A stretch of 64,000 nucleotides of DNA from Desulfuromonadales bacterium. Its GTDB lineage: Bacteria; Desulfobacterota; Desulfuromonadia; Desulfuromonadales; Geopsychrobacteraceae. Below, one piece after another: positions 30,685 through 45,174 of the stretch. The notes beneath the pieces are model-generated. The model saw nothing but the letters and a program-made list of their open reading frames with translations. It did no database searches and was not told the DNA's origin. The DNA lies in assembly GCA_019429255.1 (NCBI GenBank), contig JAHYIY010000010.1, positions 1 to 64,000 of the forward strand, given 5' to 3'. The translations under genes were made by a program, and so were the position numbers. Positions within the stretch are counted from its first letter, which is position 1. Every line of letters begins with the position of its first letter.

Positions 30685-31788
30685 ATGGAATTTAAAATAC
30701 AAAAAGATACCTTTCTAAATGCTTTGTTTAGAATTCAAGGAATTGTAGATAAAAAACATACAATCCCAATACTTTCAAATGTATTTATTGAGGCATATGA
30801 TAATCAAATCATTTTATCAGCAACTGATTTAGAAATAGGTTTAAAAACTTGTTTTAAATGTGAAGTTAAAGAAAATGGTAAAATAACTATTTCTGCAAAA
30901 AAACTGTTTGAAATAATAAAAGAATTGCCAAATGATATTATAAATATAAAAGAAAAAAATAATTATTGGATTGAAATATCTTGTGGAAATTCTTTATTCA
31001 ATCTTGTTGGATTACCTCCAGATGAATTTCCAAAAATTCCAGAACAAAGTAATGATCTTATAGATTTTGACAGCAATATATTAAATAAAATGATTTATTC
31101 TACTGTTTTCTCAGTATCTAATGACGAAACAAAATTTAATCTTACAGGTATTTTTGTCAAATTTGATGATAATAAACTCAATTTTGCATCAACAGATGGA
31201 CATAGATTATCAGTTATAAGTAAAGAATTAAACTTTCAACTAAGTGAAAAATTTAAAAATGGTTTTATATTACCAAAAAAAGGAATAATAGAATTAAATA
31301 AAATAATTGATACTAATGGTAAAATGATAAAAATAGGTGTAACTGAAAATTTATTCAATTATGTTGATGAAAACACAACTTTTGTGATGAGAATGATAGA
31401 CGGTGATTTTCCTGACTATAAGAGAGTGATTCCAGAGAAAACTGATAACTACTCAACAATTGAAGTAAAGAAATTTACTGATGTACTTAAAAGAATATCT
31501 GTTCTTTCGAATGAAAAAACTAAAGGAGTAAAAATTAATATTTTTGATAATAAATTAGTGGTTTCATCTTCAAATCCTGATTTTGGAGATGCAAAAGAAG
31601 AGATGGATGTTGTTTATAAAGGAGATGATATTACTATAGGTTTTAATGCCAGATATATAATAGATATTCTCAATATTATAAATGAGGAAAAAATTAATTT
31701 TTATATAAAAGATAATATATCGCCAGGTATGATTATTCCCTTAAATAATGAAGAATATCTATCAGTCGTAATGCCTATGAGATTTTAG
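30685..31788 (+). CDS. dnaN: DNA polymerase III beta subunit (sliding clamp)
   Basis: Ring clamp giving processivity to the replicative polymerase, 367 residues in three repeated domains. FRIQGIVDKKHTIPILSNV opens domain 1, ATDLEIGL and ASTDGHRLSVI mark domain junctions, and the C-terminus V-M-P-M-R-F is the classic end. TGAGGAG precedes the ATG. Protein is ordinary, base composition is not: strongly AT-rich. Confidence 0.96.
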   Translation: MEFKIQKDTFLNALFRIQGIVDKKHTIPILSNVFIEAYDNQIILSATDLEIGLKTCFKCEVKENGKITISAKKLFEIIKELPNDIINIKEKNNYWIEISCGNSLFNLVGLPPDEFPKIPEQSNDLIDFDSNILNKMIYSTVFSVSNDETKFNLTGIFVKFDDNKLNFASTDGHRLSVISKELNFQLSEKFKNGFILPKKGIIELNKIIDTNGKMIKIGVTENLFNYVDENTTFVMRMIDGDFPDYKRVIPEKTDNYSTIEVKKFTDVLKRISVLSNEKTKGVKINIFDNKLVVSSSNPDFGDAKEEMDVVYKGDDITIGFNARYIIDILNIINEEKINFYIKDNISPGMIIPLNNEEYLSVVMPMRF

Positions 31789-31792
31789 TTCA

Positions 31793-35244
<3,452 letters not shown>

Positions 35245-35287
35245 CCATCACTTGAAAAAGGCTTCCGCCGGAAGCTTGGAGGAATAG

Positions 35288-37810
35288 ATGATCCAAGAAC
35301 AAAATAAGGTATCGGTAAATATTGTCGATGAGATGCGCAAGTCCTATATGGATTATGCCATGAGCGTCATTGTCGGCCGGGCGCTGCCGGATGTTCGTGA
35401 TGGGCTTAAGCCGGTCCATCGTCGCATTCTGTTTGCCATGCACGATCTCGGTAATGATTTTAATAAGCCCTATAAAAAATCAGCACGGGTTGTTGGTGAT
35501 GTCATCGGTAAATATCATCCCCATGGAGACAGTGCGGTCTACGACTCCATCGTCAGGATGGCCCAGCATTTTTCTATGCGCCACCCACTGGTGGATGGCC
35601 AGGGGAATTTCGGCTCGGTCGATGGTGATTCGGCAGCGGCCATGCGTTATACCGAAATTCGTATGGATAAAATGGCTCATGAGTTACTCGCAGACATCGA
35701 CAAGGAGACCGTCGATTTTGGCCCCAACTATGATGAATCCCTTGAAGAACCCCTGGTATTACCCTGTAAATATCCCAACCTGCTGGTCAACGGCTCAGAG
35801 GGAATCGCGGTTGGGATGGCAACAAAGATTCCACCGCACAATCTCGGTGAGGTGATCGACGGTCTGATTGCCGTTATTGATGATCCGCGTCTTGGTGTAG
35901 AAGAGTTGATGGATATCATTCATGGGCCGGATTTTCCCACGGCCGGATTTATCAATGGTAAGGAGGGTATCCGCGAGGCGTACAAAACCGGTCGCGGCAT
36001 TGTTCAAATGCGCTCGCGTGCCATGGTAGAGGTTGATCGGCGCAGTGGGCGCGAAGCCATTGTGGTGACGGAAATTCCCTACCAGGTCAATAAAGCCCGG
36101 CTGATTGAAAAAATAGCTGAGTTGGTCAAAAACAAGAAAATTGAAGGCATTTCCGATCTGCGCGATGAATCGGACCGGGATGGCATGCGGATTGTCATCG
36201 AACTGAAAAAAGACATGGTCGCTGGTGTTGTGCTTAATCAGCTTTACAAGATGACGGCGATGCAGTCTTCTTTCGGCATTATTATGCTGGCCATCGTCAA
36301 GGGACAACCAAAAATTCTGACGTTACGCGAAGTTCTCGATAATTTTATCGATCACCGCCGTGAAATTGTTACCCGCCGCTGTATCTTTGAACTGAAAAAA
36401 GCCGAAGCTCGTGCGCACATTCTGCAGGGATTAAAAATCGCCCTTGAACATCTCGATGAAGTGATAGAGCTTATCAAAGGCAGTGCCAACTCACCGGAAG
36501 CCAAGAGTCGCCTGATGGAGCGCTTTGCTTTTACTGATATCCAGGCACAAGCTATTCTGGACATGCGTCTGCATCGCTTGACCGGCCTTGAAAGGGATAA
36601 GATCCTTGAGGAGTTGGCGCAGGTTCTGGCGCAGATTGACCGGCTTAAAGAAATCCTCGCCAGCGAAGTTGAAATTCTCAACATCATTAAGCAGGAGCTG
36701 CTTGAAGTTAGAGAAAAATTTGCCAACGCCAGACGTACCGAAATCATCGATCGTACCGCTGATCTGACCCTGGAAGATATGATTGTTGAAGAAGACATGG
36801 TGGTAACCGTTACCCATAGTGGCTATATCAAGCGCAATGCGGTTTCCCTCTATCGGGCGCAGCGACGGGGCGGCAAGGGGCGCAGCGGTATGCGCACCAA
36901 GGACGAAGATTTTGTCGAGAATCTTTTCATCGCTTCAACCCATTCCTATATTCTGATTTTTACCAACCTCGGCAAGCTGTATTGGCTGAAGGTTCATGAG
37001 GTACCACAGGGCGGCATGGCCTCGCGCGGCAAGGCAATTGTCAACCTGCTTGAACTGGCGCCGGATGAAAAGGTCACGACCATTCTGCCGGTGAAAAAGT
37101 TCGAGGAAGGGCGCTACATTGTTACTGCTACTGCTCGTGGAATTATCAAAAAAACCGACCTGATGGCTTATTCCCATCCACGCAGCGGTGGTATTATTGC
37201 CCTGACCATCGATGAGGGGGATAGCCTGATCGAGGCACGCCTGACCGACGGCAACCGCGATCTTATTCTCGCCAGCAGCAACGGCAAATCGATCCGCTTC
37301 CCGGAAACCAATATCCGCTCCATGGGGCGGACAGCACGTGGCGTACGCGGCATTACTCTGGATCCGGATGATGAAGTTGTCGGATTGCAATCGGTAACCG
37401 ACAGCACCGCCATGGCACTGGTAACGATTACCGAGAATGGTTACGGAAAGCGAACCGATATTGCCGAATATCGTGTACAAAGTCGTGGAGGCAAAGGGAT
37501 TATTACCATCAAAACCAGCCGGCGTAATGGCCGGGTCGTGGCAATCAGGATGGTAGACGAAGATTCCGATCTGATGTTTATCACCAATCGCGGAAAAATG
37601 CTGCGCACCAATGTGCGCAATATCCGCTCCATCGGCCGCAATACGCAAGGGGTGCGGATGATGGTCCTCGAGGCGGATGAACTTATTGTTTCTGTGGCAA
37701 TGCTGGCGGAAAAGGATTCAGTCGATGAGTCTGGAGAAATTGAAGAAGCAATTGAGGCAGGACTTGAAGCAGGACCTGAAGCCCCGGAAGGCGACGAAGA
37801 GCAGGAATAA
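35288..37810 (+). CDS. gyrA: DNA gyrase subunit A
   Basis: Breakage-reunion subunit, 840 residues. [42 protein letters not shown] and the catalytic tyrosine in [10 protein letters not shown] are present. The C-terminal beta-pinwheel carries the GyrA box QRRGGKG, identifying gyrase and not topoisomerase IV. The tail is acidic (Glu/Gly/Ala-rich). That tail is encoded by DNA that also codes the basic N-terminus of the next gene in another frame, an 86-base overlap. GGAGGAATAG precedes the start. Confidence 0.97.
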   Translation: MIQEQNKVSVNIVDEMRKSYMDYAMSVIVGRALPDVRDGLKPVHRRILFAMHDLGNDFNKPYKKSARVVGDVIGKYHPHGDSAVYDSIVRMAQHFSMRHPLVDGQGNFGSVDGDSAAAMRYTEIRMDKMAHELLADIDKETVDFGPNYDESLEEPLVLPCKYPNLLVNGSEGIAVGMATKIPPHNLGEVIDGLIAVIDDPRLGVEELMDIIHGPDFPTAGFINGKEGIREAYKTGRGIVQMRSRAMVEVDRRSGREAIVVTEIPYQVNKARLIEKIAELVKNKKIEGISDLRDESDRDGMRIVIELKKDMVAGVVLNQLYKMTAMQSSFGIIMLAIVKGQPKILTLREVLDNFIDHRREIVTRRCIFELKKAEARAHILQGLKIALEHLDEVIELIKGSANSPEAKSRLMERFAFTDIQAQAILDMRLHRLTGLERDKILEELAQVLAQIDRLKEILASEVEILNIIKQELLEVREKFANARRTEIIDRTADLTLEDMIVEEDMVVTVTHSGYIKRNAVSLYRAQRRGGKGRSGMRTKDEDFVENLFIASTHSYILIFTNLGKLYWLKVHEVPQGGMASRGKAIVNLLELAPDEKVTTILPVKKFEEGRYIVTATARGIIKKTDLMAYSHPRSGGIIALTIDEGDSLIEARLTDGNRDLILASSNGKSIRFPETNIRSMGRTARGVRGITLDPDDEVVGLQSVTDSTAMALVTITENGYGKRTDIAEYRVQSRGGKGIITIKTSRRNGRVVAIRMVDEDSDLMFITNRGKMLRTNVRNIRSIGRNTQGVRMMVLEADELIVSVAMLAEKDSVDESGEIEEAIEAGLEAGPEAPEGDEEQE

Positions 37811-38621
37811 TCTATTCAAGCTATCGATATTGTTCATGATTGTGTTGTTGGTCGGGGCCATCGGCTACGTAAAATGGCAAGGCTATCTTTTTTCCGAACC
37901 ACAACGTCTATTGACCAGAGGAGTGAAGCAGGAAAGCCTGGGGCGTTCGACAGAAGCTCTGGCCAGGTATCGACAGATTATCACGCAATATCCACAGGAG
38001 TCTGTTGCCCCCGAGGCACTCTATCGTATGGCGCGGCTTTGGCATTTTGATCTGCAGAATCCACAACAGGCTTTACTGAAATACCTGCAGTTGGAGCGTG
38101 ACTACACCGATAGCAGCCATATTCAGCAGGCCCGCGAAGCCGCCGCTCGTATCGTTAAAATTGATCTGGGAGACGATATCCAGGCGATTGGCTATTATCA
38201 ACGCCTGCTTGACAATAGGCAGGGGACTCTCGATCAATATCTGTACGAGATTGCTGACAGCTACTTTCGCCTGGAAAACTATCCGCAGGCGCGGATTGAA
38301 CTGGAGAATCTGCTGTCAACATATCCCGACAGTTCCTTGATTCCAGAGGCTCTTCATCGCAAAGCCACGATTCTGGTGCTTGAAAACCGCACGGACGAAG
38401 CTTATCAGGATTGGCGTCAGTTGGTTGAGGATTTTCCCGACAGTGGTTATGCCGGAAGGGCACGTTTTAATCTGGCCTCAATGCTGGAGGAAAAGGGGGA
38501 ACTGGAATCGGCACTGGCGGAGTACCGCAGTTTGGAAAATTATCCACGACCATTGTTGCTGGAACAGAAAATCGATCATTTAACACGACGCATCCAAAAC
38601 AGAAATGAGGGGTTGGAATGA
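37725..38621 (+). CDS. Membrane-anchored TPR protein
   Basis: 298 residues: a Lys/Arg-rich cytoplasmic start, one membrane helix (about 30-48, [17 protein letters not shown]) and six or so tetratricopeptide repeats of the YbgF/BamD style ([29 protein letters not shown], with later copies ending in P-D-S). Likely a periplasmic scaffold. The chosen ATG has AAAGGA eight bases upstream and lies inside gyrA. Its stop overlaps gpsA (ATGA). Function unknown; genomic neighbours do not define it. Confidence 0.8.
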   Translation: MSLEKLKKQLRQDLKQDLKPRKATKSRNNLFKLSILFMIVLLVGAIGYVKWQGYLFSEPQRLLTRGVKQESLGRSTEALARYRQIITQYPQESVAPEALYRMARLWHFDLQNPQQALLKYLQLERDYTDSSHIQQAREAAARIVKIDLGDDIQAIGYYQRLLDNRQGTLDQYLYEIADSYFRLENYPQARIELENLLSTYPDSSLIPEALHRKATILVLENRTDEAYQDWRQLVEDFPDSGYAGRARFNLASMLEEKGELESALAEYRSLENYPRPLLLEQKIDHLTRRIQNRNEGLE

Positions 38622-39625
38622 ATACCAGAATAGCAGTAGTTGGCGCAGGCAGCTGGGGCACAACCCTTGCAAATCTACTGGCGGAAAAGAATCTGTCCGT
38701 TACCCTTTGGTGTTTTGAAAAAGACCTGGCGCAGCGAATGCAGACAACCAGGATAAACGACCTCTATCTCCCAGGCATTTCCCTGTCGCACAACCTGAAG
38801 ATAACCGATGATCTTGGCGAAGCCGTCAGTGAAGCCTCTTTTGTTATCTATGTCACGCCGTCACAGGTGTCGCGCCAGGTACTGCGTCAGTCACTACCAG
38901 CCTTAAGGGCTGATGCTGTTATCGTCTCCGCTTCGAAGGGGATAGAAAACGACAGTTTGCAGCTGCTTTCCCAGGTGTTTGACAATGAACTTCCCACAGG
39001 GTTGAAGCGGTCCGTGGTTTTTCTCTCCGGGCCTTCTTTTGCCCGCGAGGTCAGTCAGCATATGCCGACCGCAGTGGTTGCTGCCGGTTATGAACCAGCG
39101 GCTGCTGAGGCTGTGCAACAGCTCTTCAGTACCCCGGTATTTCGGGTCTATACCCACCACGACATTGTCGGGGTTGAGCTGGGCGGCGCTATGAAAAACG
39201 TTATTGCCCTGGCGGCCGGGGTCGCCGATGGTTTAGGTTTTGGGTACAATACTCGCGCCGCCCTGATTACCCGGGGGCTGGCGGAAATGACACGCATGGG
39301 GGTCAAGCTTGGGGCCGACCCGACAACCTTTGCCGGTCTGGCTGGTATGGGGGATCTGGTGCTGACCTGTACCGGCGACTTATCGCGGAATCGCAGTGTT
39401 GGTATAGAGCTAGGCAAGGGGCGCTCCCTCGAAGAGATTCTGGCGGGAATGAACATGGTCGCAGAGGGTGTTAAAACCACCCTATCAGCCTATCAATTGG
39501 CACAAAAACTGGGGGTGGATGTTCCCATTATCGAACAAACCTACTTGATCCTTTATCAGGATAAAGATCCGCGTCAGGCGGTAACTGATTTGATGTTGCG
39601 CGACCTCAAAGCGGAAAAAATTTAA
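38618..39625 (+). CDS. gpsA: Glycerol-3-phosphate dehydrogenase [NAD(P)+]
   Basis: Makes sn-glycerol-3-phosphate from dihydroxyacetone phosphate for phospholipid synthesis. The 335-residue enzyme shows [36 protein letters not shown] and the catalytic region [36 protein letters not shown], then [21 protein letters not shown]. Translationally coupled to the TPR gene. Confidence 0.96.
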   Translation: MNTRIAVVGAGSWGTTLANLLAEKNLSVTLWCFEKDLAQRMQTTRINDLYLPGISLSHNLKITDDLGEAVSEASFVIYVTPSQVSRQVLRQSLPALRADAVIVSASKGIENDSLQLLSQVFDNELPTGLKRSVVFLSGPSFAREVSQHMPTAVVAAGYEPAAAEAVQQLFSTPVFRVYTHHDIVGVELGGAMKNVIALAAGVADGLGFGYNTRAALITRGLAEMTRMGVKLGADPTTFAGLAGMGDLVLTCTGDLSRNRSVGIELGKGRSLEEILAGMNMVAEGVKTTLSAYQLAQKLGVDVPIIEQTYLILYQDKDPRQAVTDLMLRDLKAEKI

Positions 39626-39656
39626 ACTGATACGGATTACAGACAAAGGAGCACCC

Positions 39657-40226
39657 ATGAGGATTCTGATAACATTTATACTGCTGATGTGGTTTGCAAG
39701 CGGCAGCCTGTTTGCTGCTACCCTGGTTGAGATGAAAACCAGCCACGGAGCAATTCAGATTGAACTGTATCCAGAGCAGGCCCCAAAAACAGTAGAAAAC
39801 TTTCTTCATTACGTCGATCAGGGATTCTATGATGGAACGGTTTTTCATCGTGTCATTAAAGGATTCATGATTCAGGGGGGCGGCTTTGACGAGCAAGACC
39901 GCCAAAAGGAAACTGCAGCGCCGATCCGTAATGAAGCCGGCAACGGACTGAAAAACCGCGCTGGTAGCTTGGCAATGGCACGCACCAGCCAGGTTGATAG
40001 CGCCACCAGTCAGTTTTTTATCAACCTGACTGACAACGACTTTCTTAACCATCGTGGCAGAACCCCTAACGTTTTTGGCTATGCGGTTTTTGGCCAGGTG
40101 GTTGGGGGGATGGATGTAGTTGAAACAATCGGTAAACAAAAGACTTACAACCGCAATAACCTCTTTCAGGATTATCCCGAACGTCAGATAATCATTGAAA
40201 GTATTCGTAGAATTGATACATTGTAG
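39657..40226 (+). CDS. Periplasmic peptidyl-prolyl cis-trans isomerase (cyclophilin)
   Basis: A 189-residue cyclophilin with a signal peptide ([18 protein letters not shown], cleavage near AA-T), so it folds periplasmic proteins (PpiA-like). [38 protein letters not shown] and [26 protein letters not shown] carry the catalytic Arg and the Phe, Gln and Met contacts. AGGAGCACCC precedes the start. It lies 31 bases after gpsA and is probably cotranscribed with it. Confidence 0.93.
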   Translation: MRILITFILLMWFASGSLFAATLVEMKTSHGAIQIELYPEQAPKTVENFLHYVDQGFYDGTVFHRVIKGFMIQGGGFDEQDRQKETAAPIRNEAGNGLKNRAGSLAMARTSQVDSATSQFFINLTDNDFLNHRGRTPNVFGYAVFGQVVGGMDVVETIGKQKTYNRNNLFQDYPERQIIIESIRRIDTL

Positions 40227-40254
40227 CGTATTCGGTTGTTTTTGCAGACCAATC

Positions 40255-40413
40255 TTGATGCCCGCGCATAAAGCATCAGGATGGATGGCTCAGCTCAAAG
40301 CGCCACATGCAAGGCGCGCCATGGTTGAATAATGAGGCGTACTAACCTCCGTCGAAGCAGTGAGACGATGGCGGCAACACAGCAGTTGGTGCGTTTTTAC
40401 GACGCCATCAATC
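40255..40413 (+). repeat. Dispersed repeat B (MITE-like), copy 1
   Basis: About 159 bases bounded by TTGATG and CATCAA. The body (from ATCAGGATGGATGG to GGCGGCAACACAGCAG) matches the reverse complement of 60817-60973 at roughly 80% by eye. It contains no coding potential. It sits directly before the gene at 40451. Confidence 0.75.
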
Positions 40414-40450
40414 TTGGCGGCTAACCGGCGACCCAGAGAAAGGCGGATAG

Positions 40451-41194
40451 ATGGCACGATTTCGGGTCATGAGCTACGATCTCAATCATGCCCACAGCCG
40501 TTCCGGTGAACTGTGTCAGAAGCTTTGCGCCCAGATTATTCGCCAGCAGGGTGCCGATCTGGTAATGCTGCAACGCATCGGGCCGCCATTGGGAGAAACA
40601 TCCCTACAGTGGTTGGCAGAGCAAGTCGGGTTGCCGGCTTATGGATCCGATAGCGAAGGCAACTGTGCCTTTTTATCTCGTTACCCACTGCATAACCTAC
40701 AAACCATCCCTTTAGGTTATGGTGACCACAGCCTCAGAGCCGATTTTGATCCAGCCGCCGAGCGCGTTCATCTCGTTAATCTGACCTTAAGCTGGCAGCC
40801 GCGCAAGCGCCTTAAGCAAGTCATCCGACTTCTTGGCGAGCAGGTGCTTGGCGGTCGCAGTTTTCCCTGTGCAACAATTATCGCCGGAGACTTTGGCCTT
40901 CCTCTGTGGGGCTGTGGACAAGTTGCTTTTAATCCACAACTGGTGCGTGCGAACTATCCCCTGTGGCGGGCAAATTACCCGGCAGTTTTTCCTCTGTGGG
41001 GACGGGGTCGCGTCTATTTTCAGGGCCCTATTACTGCTTTAAGTGGTCAGATAATCACCAGTAAAGAAGCAAAAAGAACGCTAATTCAGCTGCCTATGGT
41101 TCTAGATGTAGAAACCCGTGATACCCGCAGTACTCTGCGCATCAAAGATCAGGTAACACTTAACCATAAACACCCAAAGCCTGTCTGTGGATAA
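40451..41194 (+). CDS. Degenerate endonuclease/exonuclease/phosphatase-fold protein
   Basis: The 247-residue protein follows the EEP order: RVMSYDLN (in place of the usual N-I/V-N start), ADLVMLQRIG, NCAFLSRYPL, VHLVNLTLS, IIAGDFGLPL. The catalytic residues are altered: the metal-binding Glu of LQE is Arg, the Asn of GDFN is Gly, and the C-terminal S-D-H motif is not found. Enzymatic activity is therefore doubtful; it may bind a ligand or be decaying. AAAGG precedes the ATG. No partner is suggested by the neighbours. Confidence 0.65.
   Translation: MARFRVMSYDLNHAHSRSGELCQKLCAQIIRQQGADLVMLQRIGPPLGETSLQWLAEQVGLPAYGSDSEGNCAFLSRYPLHNLQTIPLGYGDHSLRADFDPAAERVHLVNLTLSWQPRKRLKQVIRLLGEQVLGGRSFPCATIIAGDFGLPLWGCGQVAFNPQLVRANYPLWRANYPAVFPLWGRGRVYFQGPITALSGQIITSKEAKRTLIQLPMVLDVETRDTRSTLRIKDQVTLNHKHPKPVCG
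41186..41194 (-). promoter_or_regulatory. Perfect DnaA box
   Basis: TGTGGATAA, the reverse complement of the TTATCCACA consensus, at the 3' end of the EEP-like gene and 46 bases before nth. One 9-mer is expected by chance in a window this size, so significance is modest. Confidence 0.4.
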
Positions 41195-41239
41195 GTTGAT
41201 GAAATGTGGAAAAGTGGTTTGTGCTGAGAAATACCGGGT

Positions 41240-41881
41240 ATGAAGAGCCGCGAAAAAGCATTGCAACTGCTCAAATTTCTTGAGCAGGTTTACCCTGACG
41301 CCCATTGTGCACTGAATTACCGATCTCCATGGGAGCTCCTGGTGGCCACCATTCTCTCAGCCCAGTGTACCGATGTACGGGTGAACCAGGTGACTGTTGA
41401 ACTGTTCAGGGTTTTTCCCGATCCAGCCAGTTTAGCGTCGGCAGCACAGGAAAGGGTTGAGGAGGTGATTCGTTCAACTGGGTTTTTTCGCAACAAGGCT
41501 AAAAATCTGATCAACTGTGCGGCGCAGGTACTTGAAAGACATCAGGGCGAAGTGCCGCAAACCCTGAAAGAACTCGTTGCCCTTGCCGGGGTTGGGCGCA
41601 AAACGGCCAATGTTGTTCTAGGAAATGCCTTTGGCGTACCAGGTATGGTGGTTGATACCCATGTTAAGCGCCTGGCGCGTCGATTTGCCTGGACCAGATC
41701 TGATCACCCGGATCAAATAGAAAAAGACCTGTGTCGCTTGTTACCGTCATCCGAGTGGACCCAATGCGCCCATCTATTGATCTGGCATGGGCGGGCTTGT
41801 TGTAAGGCCCCTGTTCCCCACTGCAGTCGCTGTGTAATTGTTGCGCTTTGTCGACGAAAAGGGGTTGAACGGGCACATTAA
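41240..41881 (+). CDS. nth: Endonuclease III
   Basis: Bifunctional DNA glycosylase/AP lyase for oxidised pyrimidines, 213 residues. The helix-hairpin-helix LVALAGVGRKTANVVLGNAFG carries the catalytic Lys, VVDTHVKRLARR the Asp, and the 4Fe-4S cluster ligands follow the exact spacing C-x6-C-x2-C-x5-C near the C-terminus. The ribosome site is weak. A terminator shared with the cold-shock gene follows. Confidence 0.96.
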   Translation: MKSREKALQLLKFLEQVYPDAHCALNYRSPWELLVATILSAQCTDVRVNQVTVELFRVFPDPASLASAAQERVEEVIRSTGFFRNKAKNLINCAAQVLERHQGEVPQTLKELVALAGVGRKTANVVLGNAFGVPGMVVDTHVKRLARRFAWTRSDHPDQIEKDLCRLLPSSEWTQCAHLLIWHGRACCKAPVPHCSRCVIVALCRRKGVERAH

Positions 41882-41930
41882 TCCAGGCGTGAATATGGGT
41901 AGATAATAGGTGAGATAAGTTGACATAAGA

Positions 41931-41958
41931 AAAGCCCCGCAAGAATTTGCGGGGCTTT
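41931..41958. terminator. Terminator between nth and the cold-shock gene
   Basis: AAAGCCCCGCAA and TTGCGGGGCTTT form a perfect 12-bp stem with a 4-base loop. The T-run is better on the minus strand (TTTTCTT), so it chiefly serves the cold-shock gene; it may also stop nth transcripts. Confidence 0.9.
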
Positions 41959-42018
41959 CCGGTCTACCCTCAGAGGCGTCCATAACTACAGCGATTGCTG
42001 TAGAAAACAGTTGATAAT

Positions 42019-42219
42019 CTAGATTTTTACGACATTTGCTGATTGTGGGCCTTTTTCCCCCTGGATGACGTCAAAGCTTACACGATCTCCCTCAGCCAGG
42101 GATTTGAACCCCTCGGACTGGATAGCAGAAAAATGGACGAAGACATCAGGACCGTTGTCCTGCTCGATAAAACCAAAACCTTTAGAATCGTTGAACCACT
42201 TTACAGTACCTTCTGCCAT
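42019..42219 (-). CDS. Cold-shock protein (CspA family)
   Basis: A 66-residue single cold-shock domain. [34 protein letters not shown] has both RNA-binding motifs (KGFGFI and VFVHF). It acts as an RNA chaperone. AAGGAG lies before the ATG; an in-frame upstream extension lacks a site. The 267 bases to acnA would give a long untranslated leader, as is usual for thermoregulated csp transcripts. Confidence 0.96.
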   Translation of the reverse strand: MAEGTVKWFNDSKGFGFIEQDNGPDVFVHFSAIQSEGFKSLAEGDRVSFDVIQGEKGPQSANVVKI

Positions 42220-42486
42220 GCTTTTACTCCTTATACATTTTGTCGAGGGTAACCGATTACTACGTTTTGCTTCTAGCACAAGAAACAATGAAAAACAACG
42301 TTATTTTGCAAGGAAACCATGTTTTTGTAGCACTTTTTCAGGCAACGTTAGCGTTACAATGGTGGTTAACACCCATAGTGACATAATGATTTTAGACAAA
42401 TATGATGAGGCTGTGTTGGCAATTGTACGAAACACAGGGTAGACTCAAAAATAACATAACAACATAACAACATAAGGAGGTCGCCG

Positions 42487-45144
42487 ATGGCCGGCAATTC
42501 ATTTGCGAGTGAAAAAAATCTGACGGTCAATGGTATCAATTACCGTTACCATAGCCTGAAATCAGCCTCGGCAACGGGACTGGGCAATATTGATCGTCTT
42601 CCATTTACCATCAAAATTCTGCTGGAAAACCTGCTGCGCAAAGAAGATGGTCAATTGGTCCAGCGCCAGGATATCGAAGCTGTTGCCAGGTGGGGCACAA
42701 AAACCGCACAGGCCGGCGAAATTGCGTTCAGTCCGGCGCGGGTATTGATGCAGGATTTTACCGGTGTGCCGGCGATAGTTGATCTGGCGGCGATGCGCGA
42801 CGCGGTGGCCAAACGAGGCGGGAACCCGGCAGCTATCAATCCTCAGATTCCCGTCGATCTGGTTATTGATCATTCGGTCATGGTCGATCATTTCGGTAGT
42901 TCCGACGCTTACAAGGCGAATGTTGATCGTGAAATGGAACGCAACCGCGAGCGCTATACATTTTTGCGCTGGGGACAGAAAGCTTTCAATAATTTTCGCG
43001 TGGTTCCACCAGGTACCGGAATCTGCCATCAGGTCAATCTTGAGTATCTGGCCCAGGGCGTGTGGAGCGACCAAGCTGACAGCGAAACCTGGGTTTATCC
43101 CGACACCCTGGTAGGTACCGACAGCCACACGACCATGATCAACGGCCTCGGCGTGCTGGGCTGGGGGGTCGGCGGCATTGAAGCTGAAGCGGCGATGCTG
43201 GGCCAACCCATCTCCATGCTGATTCCCGAGGTAGTGGGTTTTCGTCTGACCGGTAGCCTGCCCGAAGGGGTCACCGCCACCGATCTGGTTCTGACCGTGA
43301 CCCAGATGTTGCGTCAACACGGTGTGGTCAGTAAGTTTGTCGAATTCTTTGGTGCCGGACTGTCGCAACTACCACTGGCGGACCGCGCTACCATCGCCAA
43401 TATGGCGCCGGAGTATGGAGCAACCTGCGGATTCTTCCCCATTGACCAGATAACCCTGAAATACCTGGCGTTGACCGGACGCAGTCAGCAGACCATTGAT
43501 TTGGTCGAGGCTTACTGCAAGGAGCAGGGACTATGGCGTAGCGATGATCTGGCGGAGCCGGTTTATAGTGCTGTGCTGGAGCTTGATTTAAGCACGGTCA
43601 GACCCAGTCTGGCCGGACCGAAGCGCCCGCAGGACCGCGTCTTGTTGGAGCAGATGCGGACCTCGACACAGGAAGTTATCCCTGCACAGAACCCCGATAA
43701 GGCTGTTCCCATTCCTGACAGCAAGGATCAACTGCACCACGGTGACGTGGTGATCGCGGCGATTACCTCCTGTACCAACACCTCCAATCCGGCAGTGATG
43801 ATGGCCGCCGGGCTGCTGGCTAAAAAAGCCGTGGAAAAAGGACTGAACACCAGGTCCTGGGTTAAAACATCCCTGGCTCCCGGATCCAAGGTGGTTACCA
43901 GCTACCTGGCCAAGGCCGGCCTGCAGGACTTTCTTGACCAGCTAGGTTTTAATGTGGTCGGTTATGGCTGTACCACCTGTATCGGTAATTCCGGACCCTT
44001 AAGTGGACCGATCGCTGAAGCTATCGAAGCCGGTGATCTCACGGTCTGCTCGGTGTTATCGGGTAACCGCAACTTTGAGGGGCGTATCCACGCCCAGACC
44101 AAAGCCAACTGGCTTGCCTCACCACCCTTGGTGGTTGCTTTTGCCCTGGCCGGTACCACCCGTATTGACCTGACCAACGAACCGATCGGTACCGGCACCG
44201 ACGGTCAACCGGTCTATCTGAAGGACATCTGGCCGAGTAACGCCGAGGTTGCCGAGATGGTGGCCCTGGTCAATGCGCAGATGTTTCTTAAGGAGTATGC
44301 CGAGGTTTTTGATGGCGATGAAAGCTGGCAGAACCTGCCGGTACCCGAAGGTTTGACCTATGCCTGGGATAAAGAATCAACCTATATCCGGCGCCCGATC
44401 TTTTTTGATTCCCTGGAAGTTGCACCTGGCTATCCGGGGATTAAAGACGCCAGACTGCTGGCTTTGCTCGGCGATACCATCACCACTGATCATATTTCCC
44501 CGGCCGGAGCGATCAAGGCAAGTAGTCCGGCAGGGATCTATCTGCGTGAGCGCGGGGTTGACGAGGAGGAGTTCAATTCCTATGGTTCACGTCGTGGCAA
44601 TCCGGAACTGATGGTCCGTGGCACCTTTGCCAATATCCGCCTGCGCAATCGTATGATACCGGGTAGTGAAGGGGGCGTTACCAGGCACTACCCTTCCGGT
44701 GATGATCTGAGTATTTATGATGCATCACAACGCTATATCGATGAATCGGTCCCGCTGATCGTGGTGGCAGGCAAGGAATACGGCACCGGTTCCAGTCGTG
44801 ACTGGGCCGCTAAAGGGACTTTGATGCTTGGGATCAAAGCGGTATTAACCCAAAGCTACGAGCGTATTCATCGTTCCAACCTGGTCGGGATGGGGGTCTT
44901 ACCGCTCCAGTTTACCGGCAAAGACAGTGCTGAAAGTCTGGGGTTGGACGGTAGTGAAACCTTCAATCTGCCTGCCGGTCCAGTCCTGCAGGCAAAGCAG
45001 AAATTGCCGCTTGAGATTATCCGTGCCAACGGCCAGCGCCAGATCATCGAGGTGCTGTGCCGGATCGACACCGATCAGGAGGTGGCTTTCTTCAAAAGTG
45101 GCGGAATTCTTAACCACGTGTTGCTGGAACTGATGAAGAAGTAG
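42487..45144 (+). CDS. acnA: Aconitate hydratase A
   Basis: Citrate/isocitrate isomerase of the TCA cycle, 885 residues, AcnA/IRP1 class. Cluster ligands are in TSCTNTSNP and GYGCTTCIGNSG; DHSVMVDHFG, GTDSHTTMINGLGVLGWGVGGIEAEAAMLGQP, TDHISPAG and KEYGTGSSRDWAAKG mark the substrate site. A strong AAGGAGG is spaced six bases from ATG. Just upstream the motif ATAACA is repeated four or five times within 30 bases. A terminator follows. Confidence 0.97.
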   Translation: MAGNSFASEKNLTVNGINYRYHSLKSASATGLGNIDRLPFTIKILLENLLRKEDGQLVQRQDIEAVARWGTKTAQAGEIAFSPARVLMQDFTGVPAIVDLAAMRDAVAKRGGNPAAINPQIPVDLVIDHSVMVDHFGSSDAYKANVDREMERNRERYTFLRWGQKAFNNFRVVPPGTGICHQVNLEYLAQGVWSDQADSETWVYPDTLVGTDSHTTMINGLGVLGWGVGGIEAEAAMLGQPISMLIPEVVGFRLTGSLPEGVTATDLVLTVTQMLRQHGVVSKFVEFFGAGLSQLPLADRATIANMAPEYGATCGFFPIDQITLKYLALTGRSQQTIDLVEAYCKEQGLWRSDDLAEPVYSAVLELDLSTVRPSLAGPKRPQDRVLLEQMRTSTQEVIPAQNPDKAVPIPDSKDQLHHGDVVIAAITSCTNTSNPAVMMAAGLLAKKAVEKGLNTRSWVKTSLAPGSKVVTSYLAKAGLQDFLDQLGFNVVGYGCTTCIGNSGPLSGPIAEAIEAGDLTVCSVLSGNRNFEGRIHAQTKANWLASPPLVVAFALAGTTRIDLTNEPIGTGTDGQPVYLKDIWPSNAEVAEMVALVNAQMFLKEYAEVFDGDESWQNLPVPEGLTYAWDKESTYIRRPIFFDSLEVAPGYPGIKDARLLALLGDTITTDHISPAGAIKASSPAGIYLRERGVDEEEFNSYGSRRGNPELMVRGTFANIRLRNRMIPGSEGGVTRHYPSGDDLSIYDASQRYIDESVPLIVVAGKEYGTGSSRDWAAKGTLMLGIKAVLTQSYERIHRSNLVGMGVLPLQFTGKDSAESLGLDGSETFNLPAGPVLQAKQKLPLEIIRANGQRQIIEVLCRIDTDQEVAFFKSGGILNHVLLELMKK

Positions 45145-45174
45145 CGACATTTCAAGGCAGATCGATCATGACAG

